Assembly: GCF_016653465.1 (NCBI RefSeq)
Contig: NZ_NHSQ01000052.1
Coordinates: forward strand, 1 to 64,000
DNA length: 64,000 bases
From: Thiocystis minor
Lineage (GTDB): Bacteria; Pseudomonadota; Gammaproteobacteria; Chromatiales; Chromatiaceae
Direction: 5' to 3'
Part shown: positions 45,547-55,528 of the stretch, one piece after another
Position numbering within the stretch: position 1 is the stretch's first letter
Layout: each line of letters starts with the position of its first letter
Position numbers and translations under genes: made by a program
The notes under the pieces: generated by a model
Told to the model about the DNA's origin: nothing
The model's input: the letters and a program-made list of their open reading frames with translations, nothing else
Databases searched by the model: none

Positions 45547-48378
45547 GTGACTGACTATAAACATACCCTGAACCTCCCCAACACCGACTTTGCGATGAAG
45601 GCGAACCTGGCCCAGCGCGAGCCCGAGATGCTCAAGCGTTGGGAGTCGCTGGATCTCTACGCCCGTATCCGCGCCGCGCGCGCGGGCGCCGCGACCTTCA
45701 TCCTGCATGACGGTCCGCCCTATGCGAATGGCGACATCCACATCGGTCACGCGGTCAACAAGGTACTGAAAGACATCATCGTCAAGTCGCGCACGCTCGA
45801 CGGACTGGACGTGCCCTATGTGCCGGGCTGGGACTGTCACGGCCTGCCGATCGAGCTTCAGGTCGAGAAGAAAAAAGGTAAACCTGGCCACAAGATCAGT
45901 GCCGCCGAATTCCGCGTCGCCTGCCGCGAGTATGCCGCGAAACAGGTCGATGGCCAGCGCGGCGACTTCAAGCGTCTGGGCGTCCTCGGCGATTGGGAGC
46001 GACCCTATCTGACCATGGATTTCGGTTTCGAGGCCGGGATCATCCGCGCGCTCGGCCAGATCATCGCCAACGGTCATCTGCAAAAGGGCGAGAAGCCGGT
46101 GCACTGGTGCATCGACTGCGGCTCAGCGCTGGCCGAGGCCGAGGTGGAATACGCCGACAAGCAGTCCATCGCCATCGATGTGCGCTTTCCGGTCGCCGAA
46201 CCCGAGGCGCTGAAAGCCCGCTGTCATGCCAGCCCCAACGGCTGCGGCGAGGGTCCGGTGGCGGTCGTCATCTGGACTACCACGCCCTGGACCCTGCCCG
46301 CCAATCAGGCGGTGGCGCTGAACGCCGATCTCGATTATGTCGTCGTCGAGGCCGTCTCGGCGCACGGGAAGGAGCGTCTGATCGTCGCCGAGGGCCTGCT
46401 CAAGGACACCATGGACCGCTGGGGCATCGAAGAGTATCGCGTGGTCGGCGATGGGCGCGGCATCGAGTTCGAGGGCCTGATGCTCAGGCATCCCTTCCAC
46501 GACCGCGAGGTGCCGATCATCGTCGGCGAGCATGTCACGCTCGAAGCCGGTACCGGCGCCGTGCATACCGCGCCCGGTCATGGCCTGGAGGACTATCTCG
46601 TCGGCCAGCGCTACGGGCTGTCGGTCGACAATCCGGTCGGCGGCGACGGGCGCTTTTTGCCCGGTACCGAGCTGTTCGCGGGCGAGAACGTTTTTCAGGC
46701 CAACGAGCATGTGATCGAGGTGCTCAAGGCCAAGGGTGCCCTGCTGCTGGAAACCCGCTTCACCCACAGCTATCCGCACTGCTGGCGCCATAAGACGCCG
46801 ATTATCTTCCGTGCAACGCCCCAATGGTTCATCAGCATGGACAAACAGGGTTTGCGCGAGACCGCGCTGCGCGAAATCGAGAATGTCCGCTGGATGCCGG
46901 ATTGGGGTCAGAGCCGGATCGAGGGCATGGTACGCGGACGCCCGGACTGGTGCATCTCGCGTCAGCGTACCTGGGGCGTGCCCATCGCGCTCTTCGTCCA
47001 CAAGGAGACCGCCGCGCTTCATCCGCGCACCGCCGAGTTACTCGAACTGGTCGCCAAGCGGGTCGAAAAACACGGCATCGAAGCCTGGTTTGAACTCCAC
47101 CCGCGGGATCTTCTGGGCGACGAGGAAGGCGCGCGCTACGACAAGGTTCACGACACTCTGGATGTCTGGTTCGACTCGGGCGTCACCCATGCCTGCGTGC
47201 TGGAGCAACGCGAGGGGCTGCGCGCCCCGGCGGATCTCTATCTGGAAGGCTCGGACCAGCATCGCGGCTGGTTCCAGTCCTCGCTCATGACCTCGGTGGC
47301 CATTCACGGTCGCGCGCCCTATCGTCAGGTGCTCACCCACGGCTTCACCGTCGATGCCCGGGGCGAGAAGATGTCCAAGTCGAAGGGGAACGTGGTCAGC
47401 CCTCAAAGCGTCATGAAAACGCTCGGCGCCGACATTATCCGGCTGTGGGTCGCGGCGACCGACTATCGCACCGAAATGAACGTCAGCGACGAGATTCTCA
47501 AGCGCACCGCCGACGCCTACCGGCGCATTCGCAACACCGCGCGCTTTCTGCTCGCCAATCTGAACGGCTTCGACCCGGCCATCCATACGGTCGCGCCGAG
47601 CGACATGCTAGCGCTCGACCGCTGGGCGGTCGACCGGGCCGAGCAGCTTCAGCGGGAGTTCAGCGACGCTTATCGCGACTACCAGTTCCATCTGATCGTG
47701 CAGAAGGTCCAGCAGTTTTGCGTGGTCGACATGGGCGGCTTCTATCTGGATGTCATCAAGGACCGCCAGTACACCACCCAGGCCGACAGCCTGGCGCGGC
47801 GCTCCTGTCAGACCGCCATGTATCGCATCGTCGAGGCCATGAGCCGCTGGCTGGCGCCGATTCTCAGCTTCACCGCCGATGAGATCTGGCAAGAGATTCC
47901 GGGCGAACGCGACGCGACCGTCTTCACCGCGACCTGGTATGAAGGACTCTTCGCGCTGGAAGACGGCGACGCCATGGATCGCGGATTCTGGGACCGGGTG
48001 ATCGCCACGCGCATGGCCGTCGGACCCGCGTTGGAATCCGCCCGCAAGGCCGGCCAGATCGGCTCCTCGCTCGACGCCGAGCTGGATCTCTACTGCGCGG
48101 ACACGCTGCGCGAGGCACTCGAACGGCTCGGAGACGAATTGCGTTTCGCACTGATCGTCTCCGAGGTTCGGTTGTACCCCGTCGCCGAGCGCCCCGAGGA
48201 TGCGGCCGATACCAACCTGGACGGACTTGCCGTGCGGGTCATCGCGTCCGAACAGGCCAAGTGCGTGCGCTGCTGGCATCATCGCGCGGATGTCGGCAGC
48301 CATACCGAGCACCCGGAGCTGTGCGGGCGCTGTGTCGAGAATGTCGCCGGGGCGGGCGAGACACGGCGTTTTGCGTAG
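45547..48378 (+). CDS. ileS: Isoleucyl-tRNA synthetase
   Basis: Class Ia synthetase charging tRNA-Ile. 943 residues, the usual length. HIGH motif in [14 protein letters not shown] (about 58), CP1 editing region with [13 protein letters not shown]-like sequence ([16 protein letters not shown]), KMSKS in [14 protein letters not shown] (about 605), and a C-terminal zinc site in [15 protein letters not shown] plus LCGRCVENV. The start is GTG 45547. In related genomes ribF precedes and lspA follows; here ribF is absent and lspA comes after a short uncertain region. Confidence 0.97.
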   Translation: MTDYKHTLNLPNTDFAMKANLAQREPEMLKRWESLDLYARIRAARAGAATFILHDGPPYANGDIHIGHAVNKVLKDIIVKSRTLDGLDVPYVPGWDCHGLPIELQVEKKKGKPGHKISAAEFRVACREYAAKQVDGQRGDFKRLGVLGDWERPYLTMDFGFEAGIIRALGQIIANGHLQKGEKPVHWCIDCGSALAEAEVEYADKQSIAIDVRFPVAEPEALKARCHASPNGCGEGPVAVVIWTTTPWTLPANQAVALNADLDYVVVEAVSAHGKERLIVAEGLLKDTMDRWGIEEYRVVGDGRGIEFEGLMLRHPFHDREVPIIVGEHVTLEAGTGAVHTAPGHGLEDYLVGQRYGLSVDNPVGGDGRFLPGTELFAGENVFQANEHVIEVLKAKGALLLETRFTHSYPHCWRHKTPIIFRATPQWFISMDKQGLRETALREIENVRWMPDWGQSRIEGMVRGRPDWCISRQRTWGVPIALFVHKETAALHPRTAELLELVAKRVEKHGIEAWFELHPRDLLGDEEGARYDKVHDTLDVWFDSGVTHACVLEQREGLRAPADLYLEGSDQHRGWFQSSLMTSVAIHGRAPYRQVLTHGFTVDARGEKMSKSKGNVVSPQSVMKTLGADIIRLWVAATDYRTEMNVSDEILKRTADAYRRIRNTARFLLANLNGFDPAIHTVAPSDMLALDRWAVDRAEQLQREFSDAYRDYQFHLIVQKVQQFCVVDMGGFYLDVIKDRQYTTQADSLARRSCQTAMYRIVEAMSRWLAPILSFTADEIWQEIPGERDATVFTATWYEGLFALEDGDAMDRGFWDRVIATRMAVGPALESARKAGQIGSSLDAELDLYCADTLREALERLGDELRFALIVSEVRLYPVAERPEDAADTNLDGLAVRVIASEQAKCVRCWHHRADVGSHTEHPELCGRCVENVAGAGETRRFA

Positions 48379-48467
48379 AGGGGCGGAACGGCCACGGCAG
48401 AATGCCAATGTTTGGCACGGATGCCGAGTGGCCGTGAAACCCATCGCCCACTGAACCGGAGAGAATC

Positions 48468-48584
48468 ATGACCAACCGGCAGTCATTGATCGGCGCTCTT
48501 TTGCTGTGCGCGATCCTGGAATGCTTCCCGCCGCCGACTTCCGCCGCTACGCCATCGCGACCCGACGCCCGCGCAAGTTCCTGA
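48468..48584 (+). CDS. Signal-peptide-like micro-ORF, uncertain
   Basis: ATG 48468 follows a GAGAGAATC ribosome-type site and encodes 38 residues: MTNRQSLIGALLLCAILECF, then a Pro/Ser/Ala-rich stretch ending in a TGA. The first half looks like a signal peptide with an ALLLCA hydrophobic core, but almost nothing follows it. It may be the start of a decayed secreted protein. Confidence 0.22.
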   Translation: MTNRQSLIGALLLCAILECFPPPTSAATPSRPDARASS

Positions 48585-49018
48585 GCCAGCTCCTGCCCGA
48601 AACTTGTCAGGAAACAGCATGCTCAGGGGTCTATGACCTTGTCGTTGGCGCGCTCCCGGTGCGGCTCATCGTGCTCGATGCACTGGAACAGCACCCGCGC
48701 AATGCACCCTGGGGACTTTTCGCCCACGCCCGCGATCAAACTCAGTATGGGTTCGCCCATTATCGTCCGCGTAGCGAGATAGGCATCTTTCTGCGCAACC
48801 AACTGGCCAAAGCCTACCATCTGGAGGAAACCGACATGGCCTACACCGTCGAGGATTTCAAGCGTGAAGCGATCCAGGATCTGCTGGAAGATGTCCTGGC
48901 CGATCCCAAAGCCATCCAAATCCTGCTGGAGCGACTGAATGTCGAAGAGCGGCTGCGGGGACTCGACCCGGAGACCATCGACGCCTGGCTCAAGAAGCAA
49001 GGACGTCGCGATCATTGA
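48506..49018 (+). CDS. Hypothetical protein, probably an N-terminally truncated remnant
   Basis: The frame gives 170 residues. Residues 12-80 (FRRYAIATRRPRKFLSQLLP, ETACSGVYDLVVGALPVRLI, VLDALEQHPRNAPWGLFA) look like native protein, but no convincing ribosome site precedes the first ATG, so the true N-terminus is probably lost. A second unit starts at ATG 48836, behind GGAGGAAACCGAC: MAYTVEDFKREAIQDLLEDV, LADPKAIQILLERLNVEERL, RGLDPETIDAWLKKQ, 60 residues of helical protein that could be made alone. The DPETIDAWL ending resembles the tails of some putative transposase or nuclease-family proteins. Function not assigned. Confidence 0.4.
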   Translation: MRDPGMLPAADFRRYAIATRRPRKFLSQLLPETCQETACSGVYDLVVGALPVRLIVLDALEQHPRNAPWGLFAHARDQTQYGFAHYRPRSEIGIFLRNQLAKAYHLEETDMAYTVEDFKREAIQDLLEDVLADPKAIQILLERLNVEERLRGLDPETIDAWLKKQGRRDH

Positions 49019-49134
49019 GCGGTTCTGCTCTCCCCGCCTGGATCACGCTGACGATACCGACCTATGCCTCGGTGAGGCGCAGGCCGGCATGAGCCCCGGC
49101 CACGTCAATGAGTACGTTATCCGACGCGCTGTTT

Positions 49135-49151
49135 AGGCTTTTCAAAAGCCT
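49135..49151. other. Small perfect palindrome before lspA
   Basis: AGGCTTTT-C-AAAAGCCT, 8-bp arms with one centre base, in an AT-rich stretch. It could end the upstream transcript or bind a regulator of lspA; the sequence does not tell which. Confidence 0.35.
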
Positions 49152-49299
49152 CTAAATCCATCCCATGACACAAAACTTCCCGTGTTCGGGTAAAATCCGA
49201 TTTTATTCGATGCGATAACGTGCCTGCATGTCAACGAGACCCCATGAGCACTCTACCCATCGACTAACGGCAAACTTACGTCGACCGAATGGTGCGAAT

Positions 49300-49809
49300 G
49301 TGAAACACTGGCTCTGGCTCTCTCTCCTCGTCCTGCTCCTGGATCAGGCGACCAAATGGTTGATCCTCTCCACCCTGCAACCCTTCGAGCCGGTCATCCT
49401 GTCGCCGAACCTCAACCTGACCCTGATGTTCAACGAGGGCGCGGCCTTCAGCTTTCTCTCGGACGCGGGCGGCTGGCAGCGCTGGCTGTTCACCGGGCTC
49501 GCGCTGGCCGTCAGCGTCACGCTCACGGTCTGGCTGTTGCGGCTCAAGCGTGGCGAGGGCTGGCTGGCCGCCGGCTTGGCGCTGCTGATCGGCGGCGCCC
49601 TCGGTAATTTGATCGACCGGATCCTGCTCGGTCATGTGGTGGATTTCATCCAGGTCTATCTGCCCTTTATTCCACTGGATCTGTTCAATCCCTGGCCCGC
49701 CTTCAATATCGCCGACAGCGCGATAACACTGGGCGTTATCATCCTGCTGATCGCGACTCTGATCGCGGACGACACCGCGAGCCGTTCGCCGTCTGAAAAC
49801 GGCGTCTGA
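49300..49809 (+). CDS. lspA: Lipoprotein signal peptidase (prolipoprotein signal peptidase II)
   Basis: Aspartic protease in the inner membrane that removes signal peptides from prolipoproteins. GTG 49300 (VKHWLWLSLLVLLLDQATKW) gives 169 residues, the usual length; ATG 49228 would add 24 residues without similarity. The four helices and both catalytic aspartates are visible: GGALGNLIDRILLGHVVDFI and FNPWPAFNIADSAITLGV. MFNEGAAFSFL is the conserved motif after helix 1. It follows ileS in the common ileS-lspA arrangement, but with about 900 bp of uncertain sequence between. The customary fkpB and ispH do not follow. Confidence 0.93.
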   Translation: MKHWLWLSLLVLLLDQATKWLILSTLQPFEPVILSPNLNLTLMFNEGAAFSFLSDAGGWQRWLFTGLALAVSVTLTVWLLRLKRGEGWLAAGLALLIGGALGNLIDRILLGHVVDFIQVYLPFIPLDLFNPWPAFNIADSAITLGVIILLIATLIADDTASRSPSENGV

Positions 49810-49902
49810 AACCAGAACCAACCGGAAGCGCGCAAGCGATTCCGGTATCATGCGCTCCGATCACAGACCACGAAGGTTCACGGCGACTGGCGCCGACCCT
49901 GC

Positions 49903-50808
49903 ATGAGAATCGCCATCCTCTCGCGCAATCCCTCGCTGTACTCGACCCGTCGACTGGTGGAGGCCGCGCGCGCGCGCGGACACGAGACCAAGGTCATCGA
50001 TGTCCTGCGCTGCTACATGAACATCACCTCGCTCGCCCCCTCGATGCACTACAAGGGCGAGGAATTCACTGACTTCGATGCCGTCATCCCGCGCATCGGC
50101 GCCTCGGTGACCTTTTACGGCACGGCGGTGCTGCGTCAGTTCGAGATGCTGGGGGTCTATCCGCTGAACGAATCGGTCGCCATCAGCCGCGCCCGCGACA
50201 AGCTGCGCTCGCTGCAATTGCTGTCGCGCAAGGGGATCGGGTTGCCCATCACCGGCTTCGCTCACGCCCCGGACGACGTGGAGGATCTGATCAAGATGGT
50301 CGGCGGCGCGCCGCTGGTCATCAAGCTGCTGGAAGGCACCCAGGGCATCGGCGTGGTGCTGGCCGAGACCCAGAAGGCCGCCGAGAGCGTCATCGAAGCC
50401 TTCATGGGCCTCAAGGTCAACATCCTGGTGCAGGAATACATCAAGGAGGCCAATGGCTCGGACATCCGTTGTTTCGTCATCGGCGACAAGGTGGTCGCGA
50501 CCATGAAACGCCAGGCCAAGGAGGGCGAGTTCCGATCCAACCTGCACCGCGGCGGCAGCGCCTCGCTGATCCGCATCACTCCGGAGGAACGCTCGACGGC
50601 GACCCGCGCGGCCCGCATCATGGGGCTTAACGTGGCGGGCGTGGACATCCTGCGCTCCAATCACGGGCCAGTGGTGATGGAGGTCAATTCGTCGCCGGGG
50701 CTCGAAGGGATCGAGGGCGCGACCGGTAAGGATGTCGCGGGCATGATCGTCGGCTTCATCGAAAAGAACGCCGCGCTCGGCAAGACGCGCACGCGCGGTC
50801 AGGGCTAG
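49903..50808 (+). CDS. rimK: Ribosomal protein S6 modification protein (ATP-grasp glutamate ligase)
   Basis: ATP-grasp ligase that adds glutamate residues to the C-terminus of ribosomal protein S6. 301 residues; E. coli RimK has 300. Visible: [38 protein letters not shown], the ATP-binding lysine in [38 protein letters not shown], and the metal ligands at [19 protein letters not shown]. The gene begins 93 bp after lspA and is followed by a large BIME-like hairpin and then by an AstE/aspartoacylase-like gene, a partner seen beside rimK in other gammaproteobacteria (family knowledge). Confidence 0.95.
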   Translation: MRIAILSRNPSLYSTRRLVEAARARGHETKVIDVLRCYMNITSLAPSMHYKGEEFTDFDAVIPRIGASVTFYGTAVLRQFEMLGVYPLNESVAISRARDKLRSLQLLSRKGIGLPITGFAHAPDDVEDLIKMVGGAPLVIKLLEGTQGIGVVLAETQKAAESVIEAFMGLKVNILVQEYIKEANGSDIRCFVIGDKVVATMKRQAKEGEFRSNLHRGGSASLIRITPEERSTATRAARIMGLNVAGVDILRSNHGPVVMEVNSSPGLEGIEGATGKDVAGMIVGFIEKNAALGKTRTRGQG

Positions 50809-50816
50809 CCGCCTCT

Positions 50817-50894
50817 CTGGGATTGCCGAGTTGCACTCGGCCTCTTCGCCCCTGCCTAGCCTCCGGAGAGCCGAGTGCAACTCGGCGGTCCCAG
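50817..50894. repeat. BIME-like double palindrome after rimK
   Basis: Left arm 50817-50844 (CTGGGATTGCCGAGTTGCAC through CTCGGCCTC) and right arm 50868-50894 (GAGCCGAGTGCAACTCGGC then GGTCCCAG) are imperfect inverses of each other. Each arm also contains its own smaller palindrome, GCCGAGT-TGC-ACTCGGC. This is the layout of paired REP units. It may act as the rimK terminator. Confidence 0.7.
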
Positions 50895-50985
50895 AATGAG
50901 GTTGACTCGCTGGTACTCCGCGACGGTTTCATGACAAGATCGGGGCGATGTCTTTCCGGTCGCTTCATGTTCTGGACGTCTCACG

Positions 50986-52029
50986 ATGACCCCTGCCCCG
51001 TTTGTTATCGCCGGTCGCTGCGTGCAACCCGGCGAACGCGCCCGCGTCGATATCCCGCTGCCCAGCCTTTACACGCAAACGCCGGTCCTGATGCCGGTGC
51101 ATGTCCTTCAGGGGCGACGCCCGGGACCGCGGCTGTTCGTCACCGCCTCGATCCATGGCGACGAAATTAACGGGGTCGAAATCATCCGGCGTCTGCTGCT
51201 GCAAAAGTCCTTGCAGCGACTGTCCGGCACCCTGCTGGCGGTACCCGTGGTCAACGTCTATGGCTATGTGCGCCAATCCCGCTATCTGCCGGATCGGCGC
51301 GACCTGAACCGGAGCTTCCCCGGTTCCGACAAAGGTTCCCTGGCCGCGCGCTTGGCGGCGACCCTGATCGGCGAGGTCGTGGAAGGCTCGACCCATGGGA
51401 TCGATCTGCACACCGGCGCGCTGCATCGCGAGAACCTGCCGCAGATCCGGGTGACGCTCGATGCCGATGTCCGCATGCCGGCACTCGCCAACGCCTTCGG
51501 TACGCCAGTGATCCTGGAAGCCGAGGTTCGGCCCGGCTCGTTGCGCGCGGCGGCGATCGAGCGCGCCATCCCGCTGCTGTTATACGAGGGCGGCGAGGCG
51601 CTGCGTTTCGACGAGTTCGCGGTGCGCGCCGGATTGCGCGGCATTCTGGGGGTGATGCGCCATCTGGGGATGATCCGCGGCCACGCAAGCCGCAAAACGC
51701 CCGAACACAAACCGGTCGTTGCTCGTTCCAGCCTCTGGGTTCGCGCCGACCGCAGCGGCGTGTTGCTTTCGCTGACACCGCTCGGCGCCTGCGTCAAAAA
51801 AGGCGAGACGCTGGGGATCGTCACCGATCCCTTCCGTCACTCGGACGAGCCCGTGCTCGCGCCCGCCAGCGGCATCGTCATCGGGCGCACCAATCTACCC
51901 CTGGTCACCGAGGGCGAGGGCATCTACCACATCGCCCGTTACGGCATGCTGGAGGCGACGGTCGAGCGGCTGGAGCAATATCGCGACTCGCTGGATCCGG
52001 ATGATGAAGAGAGCGAGGAGGTTCTCTGA
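50986..52029 (+). CDS. Succinylglutamate desuccinylase/aspartoacylase family zinc hydrolase
   Basis: An M14-like zinc deacylase, 347 residues. Zinc and catalytic residues: His/Glu in FVTASIHGDEINGVEIIRRL, RDLNRSFPG, and His in GIDLHTGALHRENLPQIR. The C-terminal beta domain (SSLWVRADRSGVLLSLTPLG, GIVTDPF) is typical of AstE/AspA relatives. The substrate is unknown; location beside rimK suggests a role in removing or adjusting glutamate or another acyl-amino acid modification, but this is inference. ATG 50986 has no strong ribosome site but fits the family N-terminus. Confidence 0.88.
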   Translation: MTPAPFVIAGRCVQPGERARVDIPLPSLYTQTPVLMPVHVLQGRRPGPRLFVTASIHGDEINGVEIIRRLLLQKSLQRLSGTLLAVPVVNVYGYVRQSRYLPDRRDLNRSFPGSDKGSLAARLAATLIGEVVEGSTHGIDLHTGALHRENLPQIRVTLDADVRMPALANAFGTPVILEAEVRPGSLRAAAIERAIPLLLYEGGEALRFDEFAVRAGLRGILGVMRHLGMIRGHASRKTPEHKPVVARSSLWVRADRSGVLLSLTPLGACVKKGETLGIVTDPFRHSDEPVLAPASGIVIGRTNLPLVTEGEGIYHIARYGMLEATVERLEQYRDSLDPDDEESEEVL

Positions 52030-52109
52030 ACTGGCGTGCCGAACAACGTACTATAGCGGTCTTTGCACAGAAGCTGCCCTCATTTCCGCCTTCGCTCCTG
52101 GAGCGCACC

Positions 52110-52397
52110 ATGTCCACCGGCTTTGTTCTTGTCCTGCTGAGGGAAATTCGCGAGAGCATTCTGAAACTGCGCGAGGAATTCAACACGCGCCTGGATCAGA
52201 CCAACGAACGTTTGGACCAAACCACGACGAGCCTGGGCCGCGTCGAGAGCGAACTCCATGAATTGCGGAAATACATGCGCCAAATGGCGCTCAACCAGGC
52301 CAAGCATGAACAGACGCATGCGCAAGGGATCGAGCGTCTCGATCACGATGTCAAGGAACTTAAAGAACATCTGAAGCGGCTCAAACAAGGCCTGTAG
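52110..52397 (+). CDS. Small coiled-coil protein
   Basis: 95 residues starting MSTGFVLVLLREIRESILKL, with GGAGCGCACC as ribosome site. From residue 10 onward it is one continuous heptad-repeat helix (EFNTRLDQTNERLDQTTTSL, VESELHELRKYMRQM, GIERLDHDVKELKEHLKRLK). Such proteins often accompany nuclease or toxin genes in this group, but no such partner is seen here. Function unknown. It is convergent with the protease gene. Confidence 0.55.
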   Translation: MSTGFVLVLLREIRESILKLREEFNTRLDQTNERLDQTTTSLGRVESELHELRKYMRQMALNQAKHEQTHAQGIERLDHDVKELKEHLKRLKQGL

Positions 52398-52444
52398 CAC
52401 CGCCCCATCCCGACGGCCAAGGACTGGCCGAACAGGAGCGGGTC

Positions 52445-53215
52445 TCATTTCGACCCCAGGGTCACCTGGTTATTGACATCGTCGATCGTGATCCGGAAAC
52501 GCCCCAGCACATTCATTCCAAGCAACGCCTGACCGCCGAGCCGCTGGTCATCGATGAACGCGGCCGACACATCGGCGACGCGCGTATCGCCAAGCCAGAT
52601 CGCGGGCAGTGTCCCAACGCGCGCATCGACCGAACCATTCGCCGTCTGCACCTGCTGATTACGCAGAGTGCTGGTATCCAGTCCCAGAGACGCAACCAGC
52701 GACGCCGGCAGCACCACCTGATCGGCACCGGTATCGATCAGCAGGAGTTGCTTGACTTGCTGCTCGCTCGCTCCTTCGAGAGTCAGGGTCAACAGATGAG
52801 AGGAGCCCTTGCGCTGCGTCGACAGGACGATTTCTTCAGCATCGCTCGACTCGGATGTGACGGGATCCGCATCCTCATCATCGCTTTCCACCACGAGGGG
52901 CGGCGGCACGTAGGCAACCTTTTCGCCCAGAATGAGTACCCGTTCGACCCCGCCATCCGGCGTCTGAACAAGCACATAATCGAAATTTTCCAAGAGCATG
53001 TGCAGCCGCGCGAGCAATCCACCGCCCTCGGCGCGCGCCGTGGCATCGGCGGTCTGCTCAATGCCGCGCACCTCGAAACCATGCTCGGACATCAGCTTCT
53101 CAAGTTCGGTCGCGACGGGGACCGAGGGCACTGTCGCAGGCTCTTTCGCGGCAAAGGCGATACCACAGACGATCAGTGAAGACGAAATCGAGATCCGGCG
53201 GAGAAAAAGCGTCAT
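52445..53215 (-). CDS. Periplasmic retropepsin-like aspartic protease (clan AA)
   Basis: ATG 53215 follows a GGAG box; the 256-residue product starts with a signal peptide (MTLFLRRISISSSLIVCGIA, cleavage near AFA-AK). Residues about 30-80 form a small N-terminal domain, then an acidic linker rich in Ser, Glu and Asp (about 95-115). The protease domain (about 125-256) has the single active-site motif LLLIDTGADQVVLPASLV, and the flap and C-terminal part GQALLGMNVLGRFRITID. It should dimerise to form the active site, like retropepsins. The target is unknown. Confidence 0.8.
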   Translation of the reverse strand: MTLFLRRISISSSLIVCGIAFAAKEPATVPSVPVATELEKLMSEHGFEVRGIEQTADATARAEGGGLLARLHMLLENFDYVLVQTPDGGVERVLILGEKVAYVPPPLVVESDDEDADPVTSESSDAEEIVLSTQRKGSSHLLTLTLEGASEQQVKQLLLIDTGADQVVLPASLVASLGLDTSTLRNQQVQTANGSVDARVGTLPAIWLGDTRVADVSAAFIDDQRLGGQALLGMNVLGRFRITIDDVNNQVTLGSK

Positions 53216-53433
53216 GGGTTCAATCTCCAGGCGGTAAACGGAAACGAACAACACCGGAGAGACTAACAGCGAGCTGGAACGTCCGCCACCGTCAGACAGA
53301 CACCGCCAGGCAGACTCGGGCCTTGAACTGACGCCTCATCCTGACGGAAAAAGACAGGAATCCGGGAAACCCTTTACGTATCATGCGCGGTTGACGCACG
53401 GTCATCAACCAGCCAGCAAGAGGAAAAATCACC

Positions 53434-55392
53434 ATGTCCAATACCTTCCGCGCCTTGTCCAGACAAGACCTCGCGGCCGCCTTTTTCGCCATCGTCGGCA
53501 TCTATCTTGCCAGCGTGGTTCCCTCCACCGAGATCGCCTGGGTCAGCGCCTTCCTGCTGCTCACGATCTTCCTGTTCGCCTTCGAGGTCGTCAGCGTCGA
53601 CGTGGCGGCGATCACCGTGATGGTCCTGCTCGGACTGACGAGTTTCCTGGCGCCCTGGATGGGGCTGGAACAGGGGCTGGTTCCGGTCGAGCGACTGTTC
53701 GACGGCTTCTCCAGTAACGCCGTCATCTCCATCATCGCGGTCATGATCGTCGGCGCCGGATTGGATAAGACCGGCATCATGTCGCAGGTTGCCGGGTTCA
53801 TCATGCGCATCGGCGGCTCCACCGAGACGCGCATCATCCCGCTGATCTCGGGCACGGTCGGCACCATCTCCAGTTTCATGCAGAATGTCGGCGCGGCCGC
53901 GCTCTTCCTGCCGGTCGTCAGCCGCATCTCGGCACGCACCGGACTACCGCTCTCGCGTCTACTGATGCCCATGGGTTTCTGCGCCATCCTCGGCGGCACC
54001 ATCACCATGGTCGGCTCCAGTCCGCTGATTCTGCTCAACGACCTCATCCTGACCTCGAATCAGGCGCTGCCCGATGGCGTGGCGTCGATGAAGACCTTCG
54101 AACTGTTCGATGTCACACCGATCGGCGTGGCGCTGCTCGCCACCGGCATTATTTATTTCGTGTTGGCCGGGCGCTTCGTGCTCCCCGCGATTCGCAGCGA
54201 CAAGCTCGAAGGCAGCGACACCAGCCAGTACTTCGCTGAAACCTATGGGCTCAGCGATTTCGAGCTTGGCGAGTTCCGCGTTCCCCAGAAAAGTCATCTG
54301 ATCGGGATGAACGTCGACGAACTGGAGCGCACCTGGAAGGTGCGGATCGTCGGGGTCGAAAAGGGCGACGGACTGCGCTTCGGGGCCGACGGGATCGACC
54401 GTACCCTGGGCATCGCCGCCGGCACCACGCTCGGCATGCTGGGCAACGCCGACTCGCTGCTGGATTTCGCCAACGCCAATCAGCTCACCCGCAAACGCGA
54501 GTTGGAGCTGTTCGCCGAGGCCATGGCCCACACCAAGGCCGGTATCGCCGAGATCGTCATTCCGCCCGGCTCCAGCCTGATCGGCAAGACCGCGCGCGAT
54601 GTCTGGCTGCGCAAGACCTACGGGCTCTCGCTGCTCGCCATCAATCGTGGCGGCGACCAGATCACCTACAAAACCGGCGGCGTGCGCAACCTGCCCTTCG
54701 CCGCCGGCGATGCGCTGGTCGTCCATACCACCTGGGCCGATCTCGCCCGGCTGGAGCAGAATCGCGACTTCGTGATCGTCACCACCGAATATCCGCACGA
54801 GGAACTGCGTCCGCATAAGGTACCGGCCGCGCTCTTCCTGTTCGTGCTGACGCTGGGGTTGATCCTCTTGACCGACCTCAGACTCTCGATCGCGCTGCTC
54901 ACCGGCGCCGTGGGCATGGTGCTGACGCGTGTGCTGTCGATCGAGGAAGCCTATAACGCCGTCAGTTGGAAGACCGTCTTCCTGTTGGCGTCGCTCATCC
55001 CGCTCGGATTCGCGGTCGAGTCCAGCGGCACCGCCGCCTGGATCGCGCAGGAGACGCTGACGGCCCTGGGCGACGTACCCATCTGGATGGTTCAGGCGGC
55101 ACTGGCGGTGCTGGCCACTGCCTTCACGCTGGTCATGTCGAACGTTGGCGCCACCGTGCTGCTGGTGCCGCTGGCCGTCAACATGGCCCTGGGGGTCGGC
55201 GCCAACCCGGCGGTGTTCGCCCTGACCGTCGCCATCGCCACCTCCAACTCGTTTTTCCTCCCCACCCATCAGGTGAACGCGCTGATCATGGGGCCGGGCG
55301 GTTACCGCGTGGCGGACTTCATGCGCGCCGGCGGCATCATGACCGTTCTTTTCTTGGTGGTCTCGCTGTTCATGTTGAACCAGGTGTTCTGA
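53434..55392 (+). CDS. SLC13-family transporter with two TrkA-C (RCK_C) domains
   Basis: Inner-membrane anion transporter of the SLC13/DASS type, 652 residues. About 11-12 helices surround a cytoplasmic insert (about 285-460) containing two TrkA-C domains: SHLIGMNVDELERTWKVRIV through LGNADSLLDFA, and AEIVIPPGSSLIGKTARDVW through LVVHTTWADLARL. The SNT-type signatures appear as MQNVGAAALFLPVVSRIS in the first half and VMSNVGATVLLVPLAVNM with FFLPTHQVNALIMGPGGY in the second. Substrates of this group include sulfate and dicarboxylates; none can be chosen. The start has the AGAGGAAAAATCACC leader. Confidence 0.88.
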   Translation: MSNTFRALSRQDLAAAFFAIVGIYLASVVPSTEIAWVSAFLLLTIFLFAFEVVSVDVAAITVMVLLGLTSFLAPWMGLEQGLVPVERLFDGFSSNAVISIIAVMIVGAGLDKTGIMSQVAGFIMRIGGSTETRIIPLISGTVGTISSFMQNVGAAALFLPVVSRISARTGLPLSRLLMPMGFCAILGGTITMVGSSPLILLNDLILTSNQALPDGVASMKTFELFDVTPIGVALLATGIIYFVLAGRFVLPAIRSDKLEGSDTSQYFAETYGLSDFELGEFRVPQKSHLIGMNVDELERTWKVRIVGVEKGDGLRFGADGIDRTLGIAAGTTLGMLGNADSLLDFANANQLTRKRELELFAEAMAHTKAGIAEIVIPPGSSLIGKTARDVWLRKTYGLSLLAINRGGDQITYKTGGVRNLPFAAGDALVVHTTWADLARLEQNRDFVIVTTEYPHEELRPHKVPAALFLFVLTLGLILLTDLRLSIALLTGAVGMVLTRVLSIEEAYNAVSWKTVFLLASLIPLGFAVESSGTAAWIAQETLTALGDVPIWMVQAALAVLATAFTLVMSNVGATVLLVPLAVNMALGVGANPAVFALTVAIATSNSFFLPTHQVNALIMGPGGYRVADFMRAGGIMTVLFLVVSLFMLNQVF

Positions 55393-55479
55393 TCGAAGGG
55401 GCAAGATAAAGCAAGGAAACTCCCGCAAAATAACATGGCCGGACGGGGCATGCGCCCCGTAAGGACGTTTCAACCTTTC

Positions 55480-55528
55480 GTTGTCGTTGTCGTTGTCGAA
55501 TAACGACAACGACAACGACAACGACAAC
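55480..55528. repeat. Inverted hexamer array (GTTGTC)3 ... (GACAAC)4
   Basis: Three GTTGTC units (55480-55497), a 7-base spacer GAATAAC, then four GACAAC units (55505-55528). The two arms are perfect inverses for 18 bp, forming a hairpin of 7-nt loop. Same family as the array at 29656-29751. Confidence 0.88.
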
